Positions 48,720 to 62,082 are shown, counted from the first letter of the stretch. The stretch is 64,000 nt of DNA from Callipepla californica brunnescens (GCA_023055505.1 JALIRH010000001.1:95572530-95636529); one strand, 5' to 3'. The notes: generated from the letters alone by a model not told the origin. Translations and numbers: made by a program.

Positions 48720-49662
48720 CACAGAATCACACAGAATTATGAGTTGCATAAATAAACATCCAGACGGCTCTTGAATATCTCCAGAGAAGGAGACTACACA
48801 ACCACACTGAGAAGCTTATTCCAGGGGTCTGTCACTGACAGTAAAAAAGTTCTTCCTTGTGGTTTTATGGAACTTCCTGTGTTCCAGTTTCTGCCCATTG
48901 CCTCTTCTTCTATTGCTTCATGCCACAGAAAAGAGTCTGTGCCCATTGACTTGATTGCCTCACTTCAGATTAACAGTAATGTGATCCCCTGCCAGCAATC
49001 TCTTCTGTGATGGACTCTTTCTAGGAGATCCCCATCTTTTCTGAACTGTGGAGTTCAGAACTGGTCACAGTACTCAAGATATGGACTCACCAGTGTAGGG
49101 CAGAGGGGATCACATCCCTCAACTCACTGGCCGCCCTTTGTGTTATGCACCCCAGTATATCATTGGCCTTTTTGGCCACCAACACACACTACTGCCTCAT
49201 GGCCAATCTGCTGTCCTACAGGACACCCAGGTCCCTCCATGCAGAGCTCCTCTCCAGCAGGTCATCCCATAACCGGTATTAATACATGCAGTTATTCTTC
49301 CCCAGGTGCAGGATTGCTGTATTTGTTGAACCTCATATGATCTCTCCTCCCAGCTCTTCAGTCTGTCCAGGTCCTGCTGAAAGTCAGCACAGCCTTCAGG
49401 TGTGTCAGCCACTCCTCCCAGCTTTGTATCATCATCAAACTTGCTGAGGATGTGCTCCATCCCTTCATTCAGGTGATTGGTGAAGACAAACAAGATTGGA
49501 CCCAACATTGACCCCTGGGGAGCACCACTAGATACAAACCTTCAAGCTGACTCTACTCCACTGATCACAACCTTCTAATCTCTGACCGTCAGACAGTTGT
49601 GTATCCACCTCACTGTCCACTCATCTAGTCCATTCTTCCTAATCTTCATATAAGATATTAGC
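48720..49662 (-). mobile_element. CR1 LINE fragment, antisense
   Basis: Begins with CAGAATCACACAGAATTATG (terminal octamers) and proceeds through the antisense 3' UTR and C-terminal ORF2. Near 49440-49560 the minus strand encodes [32 protein letters not shown], the RT motif B to catalytic box region. It ends near 49660 in sequence matching the segment before motif B. A 15-base A run follows at 49671-49685. Multiple frameshifts are present. Confidence 0.92.
49197..49560 (-). pseudogene. CR1 RT remnant with altered catalytic box
   Basis: The minus-strand frame 49197-49508 gives [20 protein letters not shown], then [11 protein letters not shown]. In CR1 the catalytic box reads FADD, and here it reads FDDD (Ala to Asp). 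It continues with LKSWEERS before shifting frame. It lacks motif A and the endonuclease and is a fossil. Confidence 0.8.
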
Positions 49663-49670
49663 CTACTGGG

Positions 49671-49685
49671 AAAAAAAAAAAAAAA
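49671..49685. repeat. Poly(A) run, 15 bases
   Basis: Homopolymer between two oppositely oriented CR1 pieces. Confidence 0.85.
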
Positions 49686-49834
49686 GGAAAATGGATTATT
49701 TGTTAAATAGTCCCTTATATCCCTAAAAATCTATTAAATCATTCATAGATATTTTAGTCCAGAAAAGCTGAAAGCCATTTGGATAATCCTCAGACTCACC
49801 ATTCAGAAAAGACACATGGCACTGTTGTAAATCT

Positions 49835-50125
49835 ATTCATGCTGAGGAGGCTCAGGAGGGATTTTACTGATGCCTATAAATACCTGAAGAGAAGGTACAG
49901 ACAGAAGGGAGATGGGTTCTTTTCAGTGGTGTCCTGTGCCAGTACAAGAGGCAATGGGCACAAACTGGACTATGAGATTCTGTCTGAACACTAGGAAGTA
50001 CTTCTCTGCTGTGTGGGTGATGGAGTACTGTACCAAGATGTGGAGTCTCCTCCCTTGAAATCTTCAGAAGCTGCCAGAATATGGTCCTGTGCCAACTATT
50101 GTGTGTGCTCTGTTTAGCAGAGGTG
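49835..50125 (+). mobile_element. CR1 fragment, sense (C-terminal ORF2)
   Basis: Plus-strand translation near 49839-49975 gives LRRLRRDFTDAYKYLKRRYR and then [12 protein letters not shown], the CR1 C-terminal blocks. Homology continues into GAAGTACTTCTCTGCTGTGT and CTTCAGAAGCTGCC and fades at about 50125, before any terminal octamers. It lies head-to-head with the antisense copy just upstream, so 49839-50000 is partly complementary to roughly 48800-49010. Confidence 0.88.
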
Positions 50126-52319
50126 TAATGTGGAAAAAAAAGAAAAAAAAGAAAAAAAGAAAGAAAAAAAAAACCAACTTTGTCAGTTTCAGATAATTTC
50201 AATCCACTATTATCTGGATAAGTAATCTTGTTTAATTATCAAGTGGGACAAATTAAACTCATCATATTTTTGTGAGGAGAGCACATTTACAGTGCTGTCT
50301 CAGTGAGTATGCCAATCTGCACAAGGCCAGAAGTGTATCTTGACCTGATCCAAACAGTAACCTGTAGGACATCTAGTCTTTCCCATTCTCCACCTCCTTC
50401 TAGCCACACCTGATTAATACATCTCTACAGAAAAAAAAAAAGGAAATCATGGCTGAATGTGCTTAAACAACAAATGTCAACATGCCCCTCAGCAAGACAG
50501 AAATAAATTTCTGTGTCTTTTACCCATTCCAAATCCCAGTAAACTGCCTGGAATAACTTCAGTTTTTAATTCCAAAACCTCCACATGCACAGAGAACTCC
50601 AGACCTTTATATTCACATTTTGAGTTCCATTAGGATTCTTAGAGAGCATGAATACAGGAATTCTGCCTTCATTTTTACTGATTCTCTATCTATGTTACTG
50701 TATACTGTAGGAGTATTGGGGGCATATTTAACAGCCAAATATAATATCAAAGTGATAATCTGAATGCCATGTCAGTGACTTTTTATGTGGTGTGAATTGA
50801 ATCAAGAAACATGACTGAAATGTCCTGTATTTAAGTTAAGATTAGTTAAGTTTATCAAAGTGTTAACAATCCTGATATAAAGCCTGATGTAACAGTTTTA
50901 GTTGACTTCAGTAAAGAATGATACAGAACACAATACATGCCTATAGCAGCAAATTCAGATTGTATTTAATATCTATTTCTCTGTTGCACAAAGCAAGACC
51001 TTTAGTCAATTAAAATGCAGATTTGTTTTTCATTTCAGTTAAAACACTGATACTGGCACAGTCCATGTTAAAGAAAAGCTTAGACATTCCAGTCCAGCAA
51101 AGAACTATGGCACTAACTTTGCTGGCAAAGAATGGGTATTTTTACTCTAAACTGTTTATATATAGATTAAAAAAAAATAAAGGGTTAAGAGGGAAGAGAA
51201 GTAACATAAAAGACAAGAAAGTTTATTAATGTTTTACAGCTGTCATATTAGTTCTTATTTGCTTTGCTTTTTCTACACTGACTTTGCTGGGAGATGAGAA
51301 TGGGTCATGGAAGCAATGAAAGGGGAATAAGATGGAAAAAAGGGTTATATGGAGTCGAGCTCAAGTGAGGTTGAAATGATGCAACTGTAAGGGAAGGGGT
51401 AGAAGGGGTCTGAGGCAAGCAGACAAGACAAACTACAAATAAGAATATACTCATAATGCAACACATTGGTATCTTCAAAGTACATGAAAAGTATGTCTGA
51501 TGTAGCATCACTCTTTTCTTCCATTTCAAAGTATTCACTCTTCAGAAAAGTGTTTACAGCAGGAAAATATAAGTAAATCCTTGAGGGAATATTGAGAAGA
51601 GATTCTGAAACTGTCAGGTCTTTTTCTTTTCTGACCATCACGTAATACTTTGAAAATATAGAGCACCACAAACTCCACTGTAACCTATGAAAAGCAGATT
51701 ATTCCACATTTTTCTGCAAAGAAATTAACTTCCAGGTGTGAGGAATTCTTAAGTACTGAAAGCGTTAAATATATGTTTGCAACAGAAACACTTAAACTGA
51801 TCTCTGAAGATACTGGCAGAATGTTTAGGTAGATGAAGAGGTATAGCAAAAGAACAGGTTGTCCTGTGAATGAGCCAACCTGTGATTACAAAATGTTCAC
51901 CTTGAGAAGAATTTTATTATCCAGGATAATAAATTAGAACACATGAACAGCTATGAGGAATGCTGTCAAAAAAGTTACAAAGTCCTTTACTGTTGGCAGA
52001 TTTTCTTTGCAGAAACATATACTTGGAGTACTTGTGTATGTTTTCTGCTTTCACTACAATTTCTCTAACCATCTCAAAACTCCTACAAGGGTGCGATTAT
52101 GTAACAGTGTGTGCTGAAGGCAACAGAGTTCTGAGTTGTCATCATCATCACAGTAGGTTCTAGTTTGCTCAACAAAAGGTCACCATTATCAAGAAGATAT
52201 ATAAGGGAATGTGTGAAAAACAAAGATAGAGGTAACCAGACAAGAAGGGAGCATTGGAGTTTACTCAAGAGTTTAGAAAGTGTAATACAGTAAATATCTA
52301 TGTATTTTTAATCAACACA
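50126..52319. other. AT-rich non-coding DNA with A/G tract
   Basis: Starts with an A-rich tract with G interruptions (50132-50172). No gene is recognised. Overlapping minus-strand frames at 51305-51671 have no motif. Confidence 0.5.
50132..50172. repeat. A-rich tract with regular G
   Basis: AAAAAAAAGAAAA-type low-complexity run. Confidence 0.8.
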
Positions 52320-52720
52320 GAAGACAAGAAAGCACATACACCACACTGACTTAACAAGGTTGTCAGCAGCGCAGCCCAATCCAGGAGCCAGATGAGGATG
52401 CTACAGCTTCATGCTTGTGGATGTTCTGACATCCACTGTTTGATCTCCACAAATGCTCAGCAAGTGTTGATGAATGTCAGTGGCTGTAATTTTTTCTGCA
52501 TGGAGGAATTTGTTTACACACCTTTACTTAATATGCATTTCCATGGCAGACACCATGACCTCTGCTGTCATCTGTCATACAGCAACAAAATGTAATGGAA
52601 TATTGGTAGGAATGTTCAACCTCTACTGCCATACCACCAGCAACCTCATCACAGGTCAGTATCTGTTCCTCCTCAAGTCATCTAAAACTATCCTTTTTCC
52701 CACCCTTTGTTCTTTCCCTA
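52320..52720. other. Unclassified, compositionally distinct segment
   Basis: This stretch is richer in GC and in TG/CA steps than its flanks, which is typical of an inserted repeat that has lost its CpGs. Short open frames exist on the plus strand (52392-52595 and 52474-52746) but show no domain that I know. It has the look of an old interspersed element, perhaps a DNA transposon, but I cannot name it. Confidence 0.35.
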
Positions 52721-53389
52721 ACCATGCCATAGAAAGATCTATGTAATCCCAAAATGTTCTTCCTCTGTATGTCATTAAAAGTTCCATACCCCCAAGAAGC
52801 ATCCTACTCATTTCAAAATGTGCTTCACCATTATCTCATCTTGGTGGGTTTCATTCCTGGACAGTAAAGCTGAGGATCTCTTGCAGCAGCTCAGGGAGTG
52901 ACCTGGACAAGCTTTTTTTTCCTTTGAGTCTATAAATCAGATTTCCACCTGACTTTGGACCTCTGTATTCTTCTGTGCTTGTGGAGATGGAGCACTGACA
53001 GGCTGATAGGTCTTGGAATGGGCCTGGGGTCCTCTACCTGCTGCTGTGCTCCTTTCTAGGTGTTCAGTATGTGCTACATCGTAACTATACAAAGTATGTA
53101 AAGAAGTAATCATGTAATGTGATCAGTGGAGCTGGAGATGATCACAAGGAAATATGCAACCTATTTCCTGTCTCAGAGATAGAGTATACTTGTACTCTTC
53201 CTGAAGGATTTTTTTTGCCTGCTTCTGTGTAAGAGGGCATTGCTTCAGACTCTCCCTTTTCAGCCCTGTATATAGTTCAACTAAATGTGCTGCTAAAAAT
53301 GTTTTACTAATGTTTAGCCTTTGCTTCACTTAATTCTGTTTTATGTTGCTGCTGTTCACACTTGACATTTTAAATTATTTATTCCTACC
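52721..53389. other. Non-coding DNA, nothing recognised
   Basis: Moderately AT-rich sequence without a recognised element. Confidence 0.45.
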
Positions 53390-53600
53390 TCCTATTTTTG
53401 CCCCTTTTATTCTGCTGTCGGTGCTCCCTTCTATCTTAGCTCTAGACTAAATAAGACTAATTTATTCATTTTTTTCTTCAAAGGTTATGTTTTCTAAACC
53501 TGTAATCATTCCTATTACTTTCTTTTGGACCTAATCCAGAAGTTTTGTGTCCTTGGTCAAACAGAATTTAAGAGCTACTTCATATATAATTTAAACAATG
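53390..53600 (-). mobile_element. Ancient CR1-like remnant
   Basis: The order CTCTAGACTAAATAAGACTA, AGGTTATGTTTTCTAAACCT, GTAATCATTCCTATTACTTT and TCTTTTGGACCTAATCCAGA follows the antisense C-terminal region of old amniote CR1 elements (the variant common in turtles and crocodiles). Divergence is high, suggesting an insertion that predates the bird-specific copies here. Confidence 0.5.
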
Positions 53601-56329
53601 CATACTGTGTTTATGTTTCATTATTGTGTTTGTCTTTCCTGTATACAATATATGCAATAAACAAATTTTGCCAATTATGTCCAGTTTGTGATCTTTTATA
53701 ACATACAGCTCCCTTCAAGCAGCCTGTCTGTGCTTCCTGTTATTGTCTATTTATGCAATTAAATTACAAAATGTTTGATAAAACATTTCCAAAAGATTTC
53801 AAAGAAGAAATCATAAATTTCAGTTCTTATCTGATGTTTCTCCTTGTTCTTTTTTTTTCAATCTTACAAAATATTGTTCTTATAAATATTAAATACAAAA
53901 CTGTTTTCCAAATTATTTTTTCTAAATGGTTGAGCTTTCCATTTCTCCCCTTCTTTTTTCCTGTCATTAAAATGTGGCTTGGGAAAAGAACAAAATCTAT
54001 TTAAAGACTGTACACTGTATTATATGTTTCATATCTTGCAAGTTATACAAGATTTATTGTCTTTGAGGGAATATCTACAGATTCTAATTTTGTGCATCTA
54101 ATTCACATAAAGAGATGTTCATTTTTATCCATTGTAAAGGAACCAAGAGAGCATATTCAAAGCAATGACTTTCGCATAAAGGATTTTCCAAGATTCTTTT
54201 TTTACTGGTTGGGAAACACTTCTACCATAACACAAAACATCTAGATTTAGGTTCCTAATAAGGTTGTGAGGCTTGCATTTCTTTTAATCAACCAAATAGA
54301 TTATTGGTGAGGATGGAGACAATAATAAAAATTCTAATAAAATCAGCATTTTTGAATATTCCTCTCAGAGCTTCTTCTAGACAGACTGTGGCAATTAGTG
54401 TTTCTTTGCAAGATTAGACTTCTCCATTGCTCAGGCACCACTGTTTTAGTTTAAGAAATTCAAAATTCAGGGTTTGTTTCCAAATGTTTGCCATAAAGAG
54501 GACTGTCATCAAATAATGTCAATCTTTGTAAAAATCTGGTGTTATAAAGGATTTTCTCTTTCCTGTCTTGATTTCCTACAGGGTAATAAAATGTTGGTGC
54601 TGGCACATTAGAAAAAGAGAACTATGAGTCATAATATTTAAACATTTTCTTCAACTAAGAAACAATTTTTCTGTGACTTTAGAAACATATTGTAGGACAT
54701 ATCTGTAAATATTTATGTCTTTAAATATTTGGAACTGAATAGCAGGATCTCGCCTCCCCTAAACAATACGCAATTAAGTGCTTAACTGAATTTAGAGGCT
54801 AAAGAGGTAATGACACCTCTAGTAAATGCCATATTAGCTACGTTTCCTTCAATATCACTGTGCATGATGATCATTGGACCTACTAGATTTTGAAGAACAT
54901 AGGTAAGAGCTGAGTATATTTTAATCCACCTTTCAATGGTATTTGCCCTGTACCAGTATGAAATTTTGAATCAGTTTACAAAACAATAAATATTATGATT
55001 AGATATATAGATCTTATTTAAGTTAAATTTATTTGTTTATCTTCTAGTTTTGAAGTGTTTAATGTATAGGTTGCCAAATCTGTGCAACTGCAATGGATAT
55101 GTTATGCATTATAAAGGAAGTAAGAGACAGAGATAGCAAAAGCAGGATTACATGAAGGCGGAGAGGAAGGAAGAGGCAGAAGGAAAGAGTGAGGCTGAGA
55201 GTTTACATGGCATTTTACTCTTGGAAGAAGAGCTATAGGAAAAAAAAAGATGATTAAAAATCACACAACCTTTGAAAAGGTCAATGAATTCAGAAGTACT
55301 GTATCTGGATGATGATGCTAAAGGAACTAGCCATTGGCTTTGAGCTGGTTTGTGTAGGAAAATAGGATTATTTTAAATATACTATAAGGAAAATAAGATG
55401 AATTTCTTCCAGAAATAAATTTCTGTCTGAAATTGATAAAATTTCAATAAAGAGGTTAAATATAATGCATAGTAAGGCCTTTGGAGTTTTAGAAGGAACT
55501 TAAAGGAGTGTATGTTTAAAAAGTAAATGGTTCAGAAAATAAGAATTTATACATGTATAAAGAAGTATTTGAAAATTTGAAGAGTTCTCCAACCTCCTGC
55601 AGTAAATATTCCATATACTATATATTCCATATAATCCATATACTATATAAATATTCCATATACCAAAATTCATAGTCTACCTTTACAAAAATATTCCTTT
55701 AGCTCTTAAATTAATAGATCGATGTATGCATCATTATCACATCATGTCATGTAGAACTGATACTTCATTTACTCTTATCACTGTGCTTAGTAAGAGCATT
55801 CCTTTATTTCTAACATTGCCAACCATACAGGAAACAATATACAAAATACAGACATCTTCTTTTCCATTGTATATGTGTTTTTCAGTTGCTTCCAACTTTT
55901 ATTCTGCTGAAAATGACACGTCATTAATTGACACATCACCAATGTTATGACCAGCAGAGACCAAGGCACCTGTATGCCTCCCAGAAAATACACCCCTCAA
56001 AACAATATACATTCTGATTACTTGTAATTATTTATGAAACAGAAAACAATTGCCTATGGATTTTGAAGACACCACAGTTATTTTTCAATCTAAGTAGTGA
56101 AAACTGTGGTATCACAAAGAAACCAGAATATTTAACTACTTCCAAGAACTATATATTATTTGAGGACGACAATACACCTGATGTCCAAACTCTGTTAGAA
56201 TATGGGGGAGATCAGAAATAGAACCTAAGTTTTTGAAAAAGCTATTTCTACATCTTCATAGTATCTATCTTCAGTTTTAATCTAGTATTCCCTGATATTG
56301 TAATATTTTATAATGTTATTCTGATGGAA
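53601..56329. other. AT-rich, largely unique non-coding DNA
   Basis: No gene recognised. It contains a purine-rich patch at 55155-55200 and an imperfect tandem repeat at 55604-55665. Confidence 0.5.
55604..55665. repeat. Imperfect AT-rich tandem repeat (about four units)
   Basis: Units of 13-18 bases share ATTCCATATACTAT with indels. Confidence 0.75.
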
Positions 56330-56420
56330 TCAGAGACGTGTTGGTTGGAAAAGATCCCTGAAAGACACTGGGTACAACTCCCAGTTGAGTGAAATTGGGT
56401 AATGCCTAAAATACATCAGG
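56330..56420 (-). mobile_element. Possible CR1 3'-end scrap
   Basis: GTTGGTTGGAAAAGATCCCT, then GACACTGGGTACAACTCCCA resembles the antisense CR1 3' UTR, but the terminal octamers are nearly erased. This is a weak call. Confidence 0.45.
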
Positions 56421-59400
56421 CTAGCCATTAGATTTTATTTATTTATTTGTTTTAAATAAGGAATTAAAATTAATTATCAAGACTTTATAAATTTCATCAA
56501 ATTTGATAGGAACATAACTTGACACCTAATATTTGCATAATTAAAATTCTTTATTTCATGTTTTCAACGAGATTTTTGTTCTCCAAGGACTCATTGGATT
56601 CCTTTTACAAAAACGTGCTATTTTCAGTTAAACTAATTTTAAACTGGGGTTGTAATTTTCTTTATAATTTTACTTGCATCTTCTCCTAACTCAGTATATA
56701 AAGTATCTGGCAGATGGATGATACTTCTTAAGTAAAATCCAGTAAAATTTTGTGAATCTAAAGAGAATTAATTTTGTGCAAAGATGGAAATTTACGCTCC
56801 ACACCTCAAGATAATGTAACAAGAATATGTTTTTAATGGCAAAATATGAAATGCTTGCAACCAAGGTGATCTTTGAAATTTAAAATCTTTGCATTATACT
56901 AATAGAGAAGAGTAATTCTGCTGAAGAGTTTCTTTAAGAAAACACGTCATGTTACAATGTAGAGAACTAAAGTTAATTTGAGTGCTTGCTAAAACTGCAA
57001 CGATATTTATGAAATAAATATGAATAGAGTTTAGTTCACTGCTGAATCCCATTTCATTACATCTCCAAAGCCAGAGCAGCATGGCTGCATTTCTTGGATC
57101 CTCCCTCCCAGATAACATCTAATATTTGTCTTGATTTTAAGAATGGCATAGACAGCAGTTGGACTGTTCACATTCAAAAAGCTGAGAGTATTTGTATGTA
57201 AGGAATGAGTAATCTCTTTTCATTGCTAAATTCATGAAAGATCAGAAAAGAGTGTTTCTTTAAAGAAGAATTCAAATACCGAAGGAAAAGAGATCTTTAA
57301 TTAAAGTAAGACTGTGCTGACACTTCTAATTTATTATCTTGTGTTTAAAGACAGCAAGTAGTGTGATATGTTATAGCCATATTCCTAAAAATCTCCAAAA
57401 ATGCAAAGGAAAGAATAAAGAAAAATGGCTGTATAAATATCAGAAAATCATTATCTTTGTCTGCTTGTTAGATTAACATTAGTTTAACCTCACATTTCCT
57501 CCCATGTAAGGTGATATAAATGACTGCTTTCCATTTATACAGTACATTTTCTTCTCATTGGTTTCCACTCTCAACAAAAGAGCACTCCCCTCGAGCATAC
57601 AGATTAAATCATTTTAAGTTGCAGCATAAATAAATGCCTAGAAGTTGTCAGCTGAAAATCTTAGTTATTTCCTAAAGCTGCAGGTGCTAGAAGTGGTGTA
57701 ATGAAGTAGAGACAGCTGCAGCCACAGGCTCCAGCCAACTGGAATATGTCTTCAGAGTGACACTGAGTGTAACAAAACCTCACTATGTTTACTTCCAAGA
57801 ATGTTATCACTGTAGTTTTAAAAACAGAATAAATCAAGAGATGTGTTCACAAAATATAGCCAAAGTCGTATTACTGTTGTTGTAACTCTATATATTTTCC
57901 TCATTACAACCTGAAATATGTTGACATAACCAGTCATATTCATCTATAGTACAACCAATAATTACACTGTCAGAAAGAAAAATGAGAAAAAAAAGATTTT
58001 GTTGGCTGGAATTAATCAAGCAACTGACCCATCAAGTTATGACCAAATAGAGTATTTAAAAGTTAAATTGTTCAATTTACAGCTAAATCCCAAAGAAATA
58101 GCAAAGAGTAATAGATGAGACCCTATCATCTAAAAAATCTTTTCCATAAAAAATACATATTAAACTATGTTTTGTTTTATGACTGTGACGGTACCCTTTG
58201 TTAAGGAGAAAGAAAATGAATTAAATAGAATTAGAGGTATTGAGTACTCAAGGTTTTGTTCTCTTTACCAGAGATTTTATGAGATATGTGATTTTATTTT
58301 TATTATAATGAATGAAAACATCTGATAATATATGTGGTCACTTTAGTAAATAAAAAGTAGCTGTAAGACAGCAGTTGTTTCAAAGAGAACAAATCTTCAC
58401 AAAATCTTGTCTGTTCTTATTTGTTTGCTCATTTTTAATTGTGTTCTAACCAATATCCATTAAGAAATAATTCTGCAGTCACAGTTTTTGATTCAGTCGT
58501 CTCATAAAGGACCTGATTCTGTGAGCTGCTGAGCATTCACCTCTTCACTGCTGGGCAATCTGGGTGATCATTGCCACAAATGATTAGTGAAGGACTTCTA
58601 AAGCATTTACTATTAATCTGGTATTCATTAAATTCTATCTGTCAAGGAACAGCTGGTGATTTATCCCTCAACTTTTTCTGAATTTGTGAAAGATAATACT
58701 TCCAGTTTCTTCAGCTAGATAGGAGATTCCAAAATTTATAGAATCCTTATTTTTGCTAGAAAAACCCAGTCAAAGTATCTAAACTCATCTTTAGTTAATT
58801 TCAACCAATGTAAGCCACCACTTCTATTCTATACGGTTCCAGCTTGATGCTTAAGTCTGTGTGATGGAGCAAGTAAAAGAACATATGGACGCTTTCCTCT
58901 CACTTGCGACAGACAATTTTTGTGGATTTTCTTCCTACAGAATACTCCATAGGAGGGAATTATATTCCATGGCCCTGGCAATGCTGATGCATTCAGAATT
59001 TTGATCTCAGTGTGGAGTGGAGGGGAAAGGAAGGAAAGAGCTCCTATCAACTGTATGTGGTTTCTAAATTAGAAATGGAATTAGTGCAGAATCAAATAGA
59101 ACTCTTGAAACTTGAGTTTCTGGGTAGATTGCAGTGCTGTATAAACATCCTAGAATCCAAACGGAAATCTCCTGTGATTTTGCACAAGAAGAAATTCTTA
59201 TGAAACAGCATTTTTTCAGCAAAGCTTGTAGAAATTTGTGGATAGTCAAAACTGAACTTCATTCAAGAATAAAAGAATGAAACACGAAAAGACACTTGAG
59301 GATTTCCTTCCTCTTACTATCATTAAGAGATCAGGCACTGCCTGCATTGATGTTACATATAACATAAAAGTTAGTGACAAGTCTTGGCCAAACAGTTGCG

Positions 59401-61499
59401 ATTAACAATAATAAATGGTTACATAAAGAGCTATCACTGTCATTTTGGGCAGATGAGAGTTAGGAAGATAAGAAGACTTTATACTGATGGCCATCTAAGG
59501 TTTCATAGCTGTCCCTTTTCAGCCATTCAGAACATCACAGGGCAGCATCCCAACTTTCACAGTACTAACAGGGATAAATAGTCATCTACTTACAAGATAT
59601 ACTTTGGTAAGATAAACAGTAATTAATGTTACCATAGGTTTTTAATCGCGTAGTTCTGGTCTAACATAGTAAGTAACAAAAGTTACTTTTGAAGCAGTGT
59701 ATGTATTTCCTACAATAAGAGGCCTCTGCACTATGAGTAATTAGATGCTTCAGTTGAAGGTATGATCTCAAAACACATACATATAAATACAGACATGCAG
59801 GTTATGTACAAATCAGGAAAAATCTAATGTATTTACTTACATGAGTATCAGAATTATATTAGTGGATTTGGGTTTTCTTCCTTGGAGGAAGAGGAAGTAT
59901 ATATTTCTATGCGCATAGTGTGTCCTGAAATAATTATATCTACAGATGGAGAGAGCTAACATCTGCTTTTGGTAGTAGGTGCAGTTGCAGAAGTTAATGT
60001 TGACATTTTTTTTAAAGTCTCTTCTCACCCAGATATTTTTGGATGCTTACTAGGCAGCACTTGGTAGAAAGATTTGGTTGTCTGGTGGCACTTTCTCTGA
60101 CTTTCTTATTACTTTATATTTTACCATGTATGAGAGATGTATTCTGCCAGTTATAAAAAATATTCACAAGCACACTATTTCAGCATAAATCTGACTCTAT
60201 AAACTCTCCTGTGACTTGCTAAGCTTCCAGATGTCAAGGTCTCTACGTCGAAAGACAGCAGTGACTACCCTATGAAGTGGCTTATATTGCTCCTGAAGCC
60301 AGAGGAGGACCTCTAAGGCCCATCCCTGACATTTCACAGCCCCCTGCCAAGCCATTAGGCTGTTGATCCTGTAGCTTGAAAAATAATTTGAGACATTTCT
60401 TGCAGTGGACACATCCCAGGAATTCGCAGCTCCCTGCAGCTAAACACTCATCATCCTGTCTCAACTGGTCCCAGTGTCTCATTTTCATTGGAGAGGGGAT
60501 AAGAAGTAATTTTTATATCAAGTTTTCTGATGAAATAAAATATTATTTTATTTCCAGTATCTCACAGAATTTTTATTGCGCGTTTTAAGCAAACACATGA
60601 AAAACTGACAAAATACTATCAACTGAGAAAGTATTAAATTTTACTAATGAGTAAATGCTTTTTTTGAACCTGTCACTCTTGTAACCATCCCTGTAGAACA
60701 TACTACACTCCATCTATCTTTTTAACCTGATAAATATTTCAGATAAATGACCCCCATTTAAAAGAGTGTATATATTTTGTCTTATTATCTTCACCTACAC
60801 TGTTTCATACACTTCTTGCTATCCATTGGCTAGATTTACTCTGCTCTTCACTGCTTTCCAAATGGAAACCCCCTTCTAGGAAACCAAAACTTGAAACAGT
60901 CCTTAAGGAAGCAATGTGGGAGAGCAATCTGCCCTTGAGCTACACAGGTTTACATTACTCCTGTTTGGAAAAAACTCATTTCCTCTTCTGATTGCCACTT
61001 TATCCAGCTATTTTATATCACGATCTTGTATGGTAGATTCTGTTGCATGTGTTTGAATTGCTGTTAAAAATTAAAAGCATTTTTAAAAAACTGTTATCAG
61101 ACAGTAGAAAAGCTGGTCAAATTTCTTTCTGTGTGTATATGCATCTTCGAATCAGAGTTCTTCCTTTGAAGAGCACTGAAGTGTGTATGCAAGACCACAT
61201 GCATGTAACAACTGGAAGGTTTCTCATCATTAATTACACCTCTAAACAATTCAGAGATGCCTGGAGGATAACAGGAATTAGATGAAATAGATGAGAAGAA
61301 TAAAGGAAAACAGAGTGAGAATGAAACCTTTGTAATCCTCTCTCACTCATTTTTTATGTATTATGGCTCTAATTACTTCCCTGATGATAAAAATGAGAAA
61401 TGGATGCACACATTAGGAGAGGACAGTCATGAGGTACATACAAACAGTTACAATCAGAGTATTTATGGAACAGTATAATCTATCAACAATAATCAATAC
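56421..61499. other. Largely unique AT-rich non-coding DNA
   Basis: Five kilobases with no recognised transposon, gene or notable simple repeat. Overlapping frames near 58829-59249 and 60197-60588 show no motif. It could hold conserved non-coding elements, which cannot be judged from one genome. Confidence 0.5.
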
Positions 61500-62039
61500 T
61501 GTGTTAGCTGGAGCAATGCAAGTGCCCATCTTTGAACAAGAGGGTACACATTAGGCTGATGGCTGTGTCTGGCCCACCAAGAACTGCCCCTTCCACATTG
61601 TGAGCCACACTCTGCCATAGGTGGTTAGGTCGACACCTGAGTGATGGATCATGGATTACAGGGGTTGTTTCTGAACCAGGGAATCTCCAGGATAGTAGAG
61701 AGACTCACCAGGAGCCAACTTCTACAAGATTGACAAGGCTTAATCAGCCAAACTCAATTGTCCAAATGTCAGGATTAGGTAGTGCTAATAATGAGGGTGT
61801 AAAAGCAGGCACAGGGAGGGCATGAGAGTTTGAGTCAGGGTTTGAATGAGAAGGGCTGCACACTCTGCTAGTTGTCCCTGCAAGCTTTAGTAATAGTTGA
61901 CCAGATACTGTATCCAGATGGGCACTCAGAGTAAAGGCTGCCCTGCAGTCTGGGGTGTGCCTTTCACCTAACCCAGAGCTGTCTGACATTTCTAGCCAAA
62001 CAGCTGCTGAAGGGGGAAGCTGCATTGTAGACCTCAAAT
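61500..62039. other. Unclassified GC-richer block before CR1
   Basis: About 540 bases, clearly more GC-rich than the DNA to the left. A 97-codon minus-strand open frame (61744-62037) has no recognised domain. It may be part of another retroelement (LTR or internal region) or unique sequence. CR1 homology begins only at about 62040. Confidence 0.4.
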
Positions 62040-62082
62040 TGTCTGTTATACTGTTGACCTCAGTAGGTTATAGTGGTGCAAA

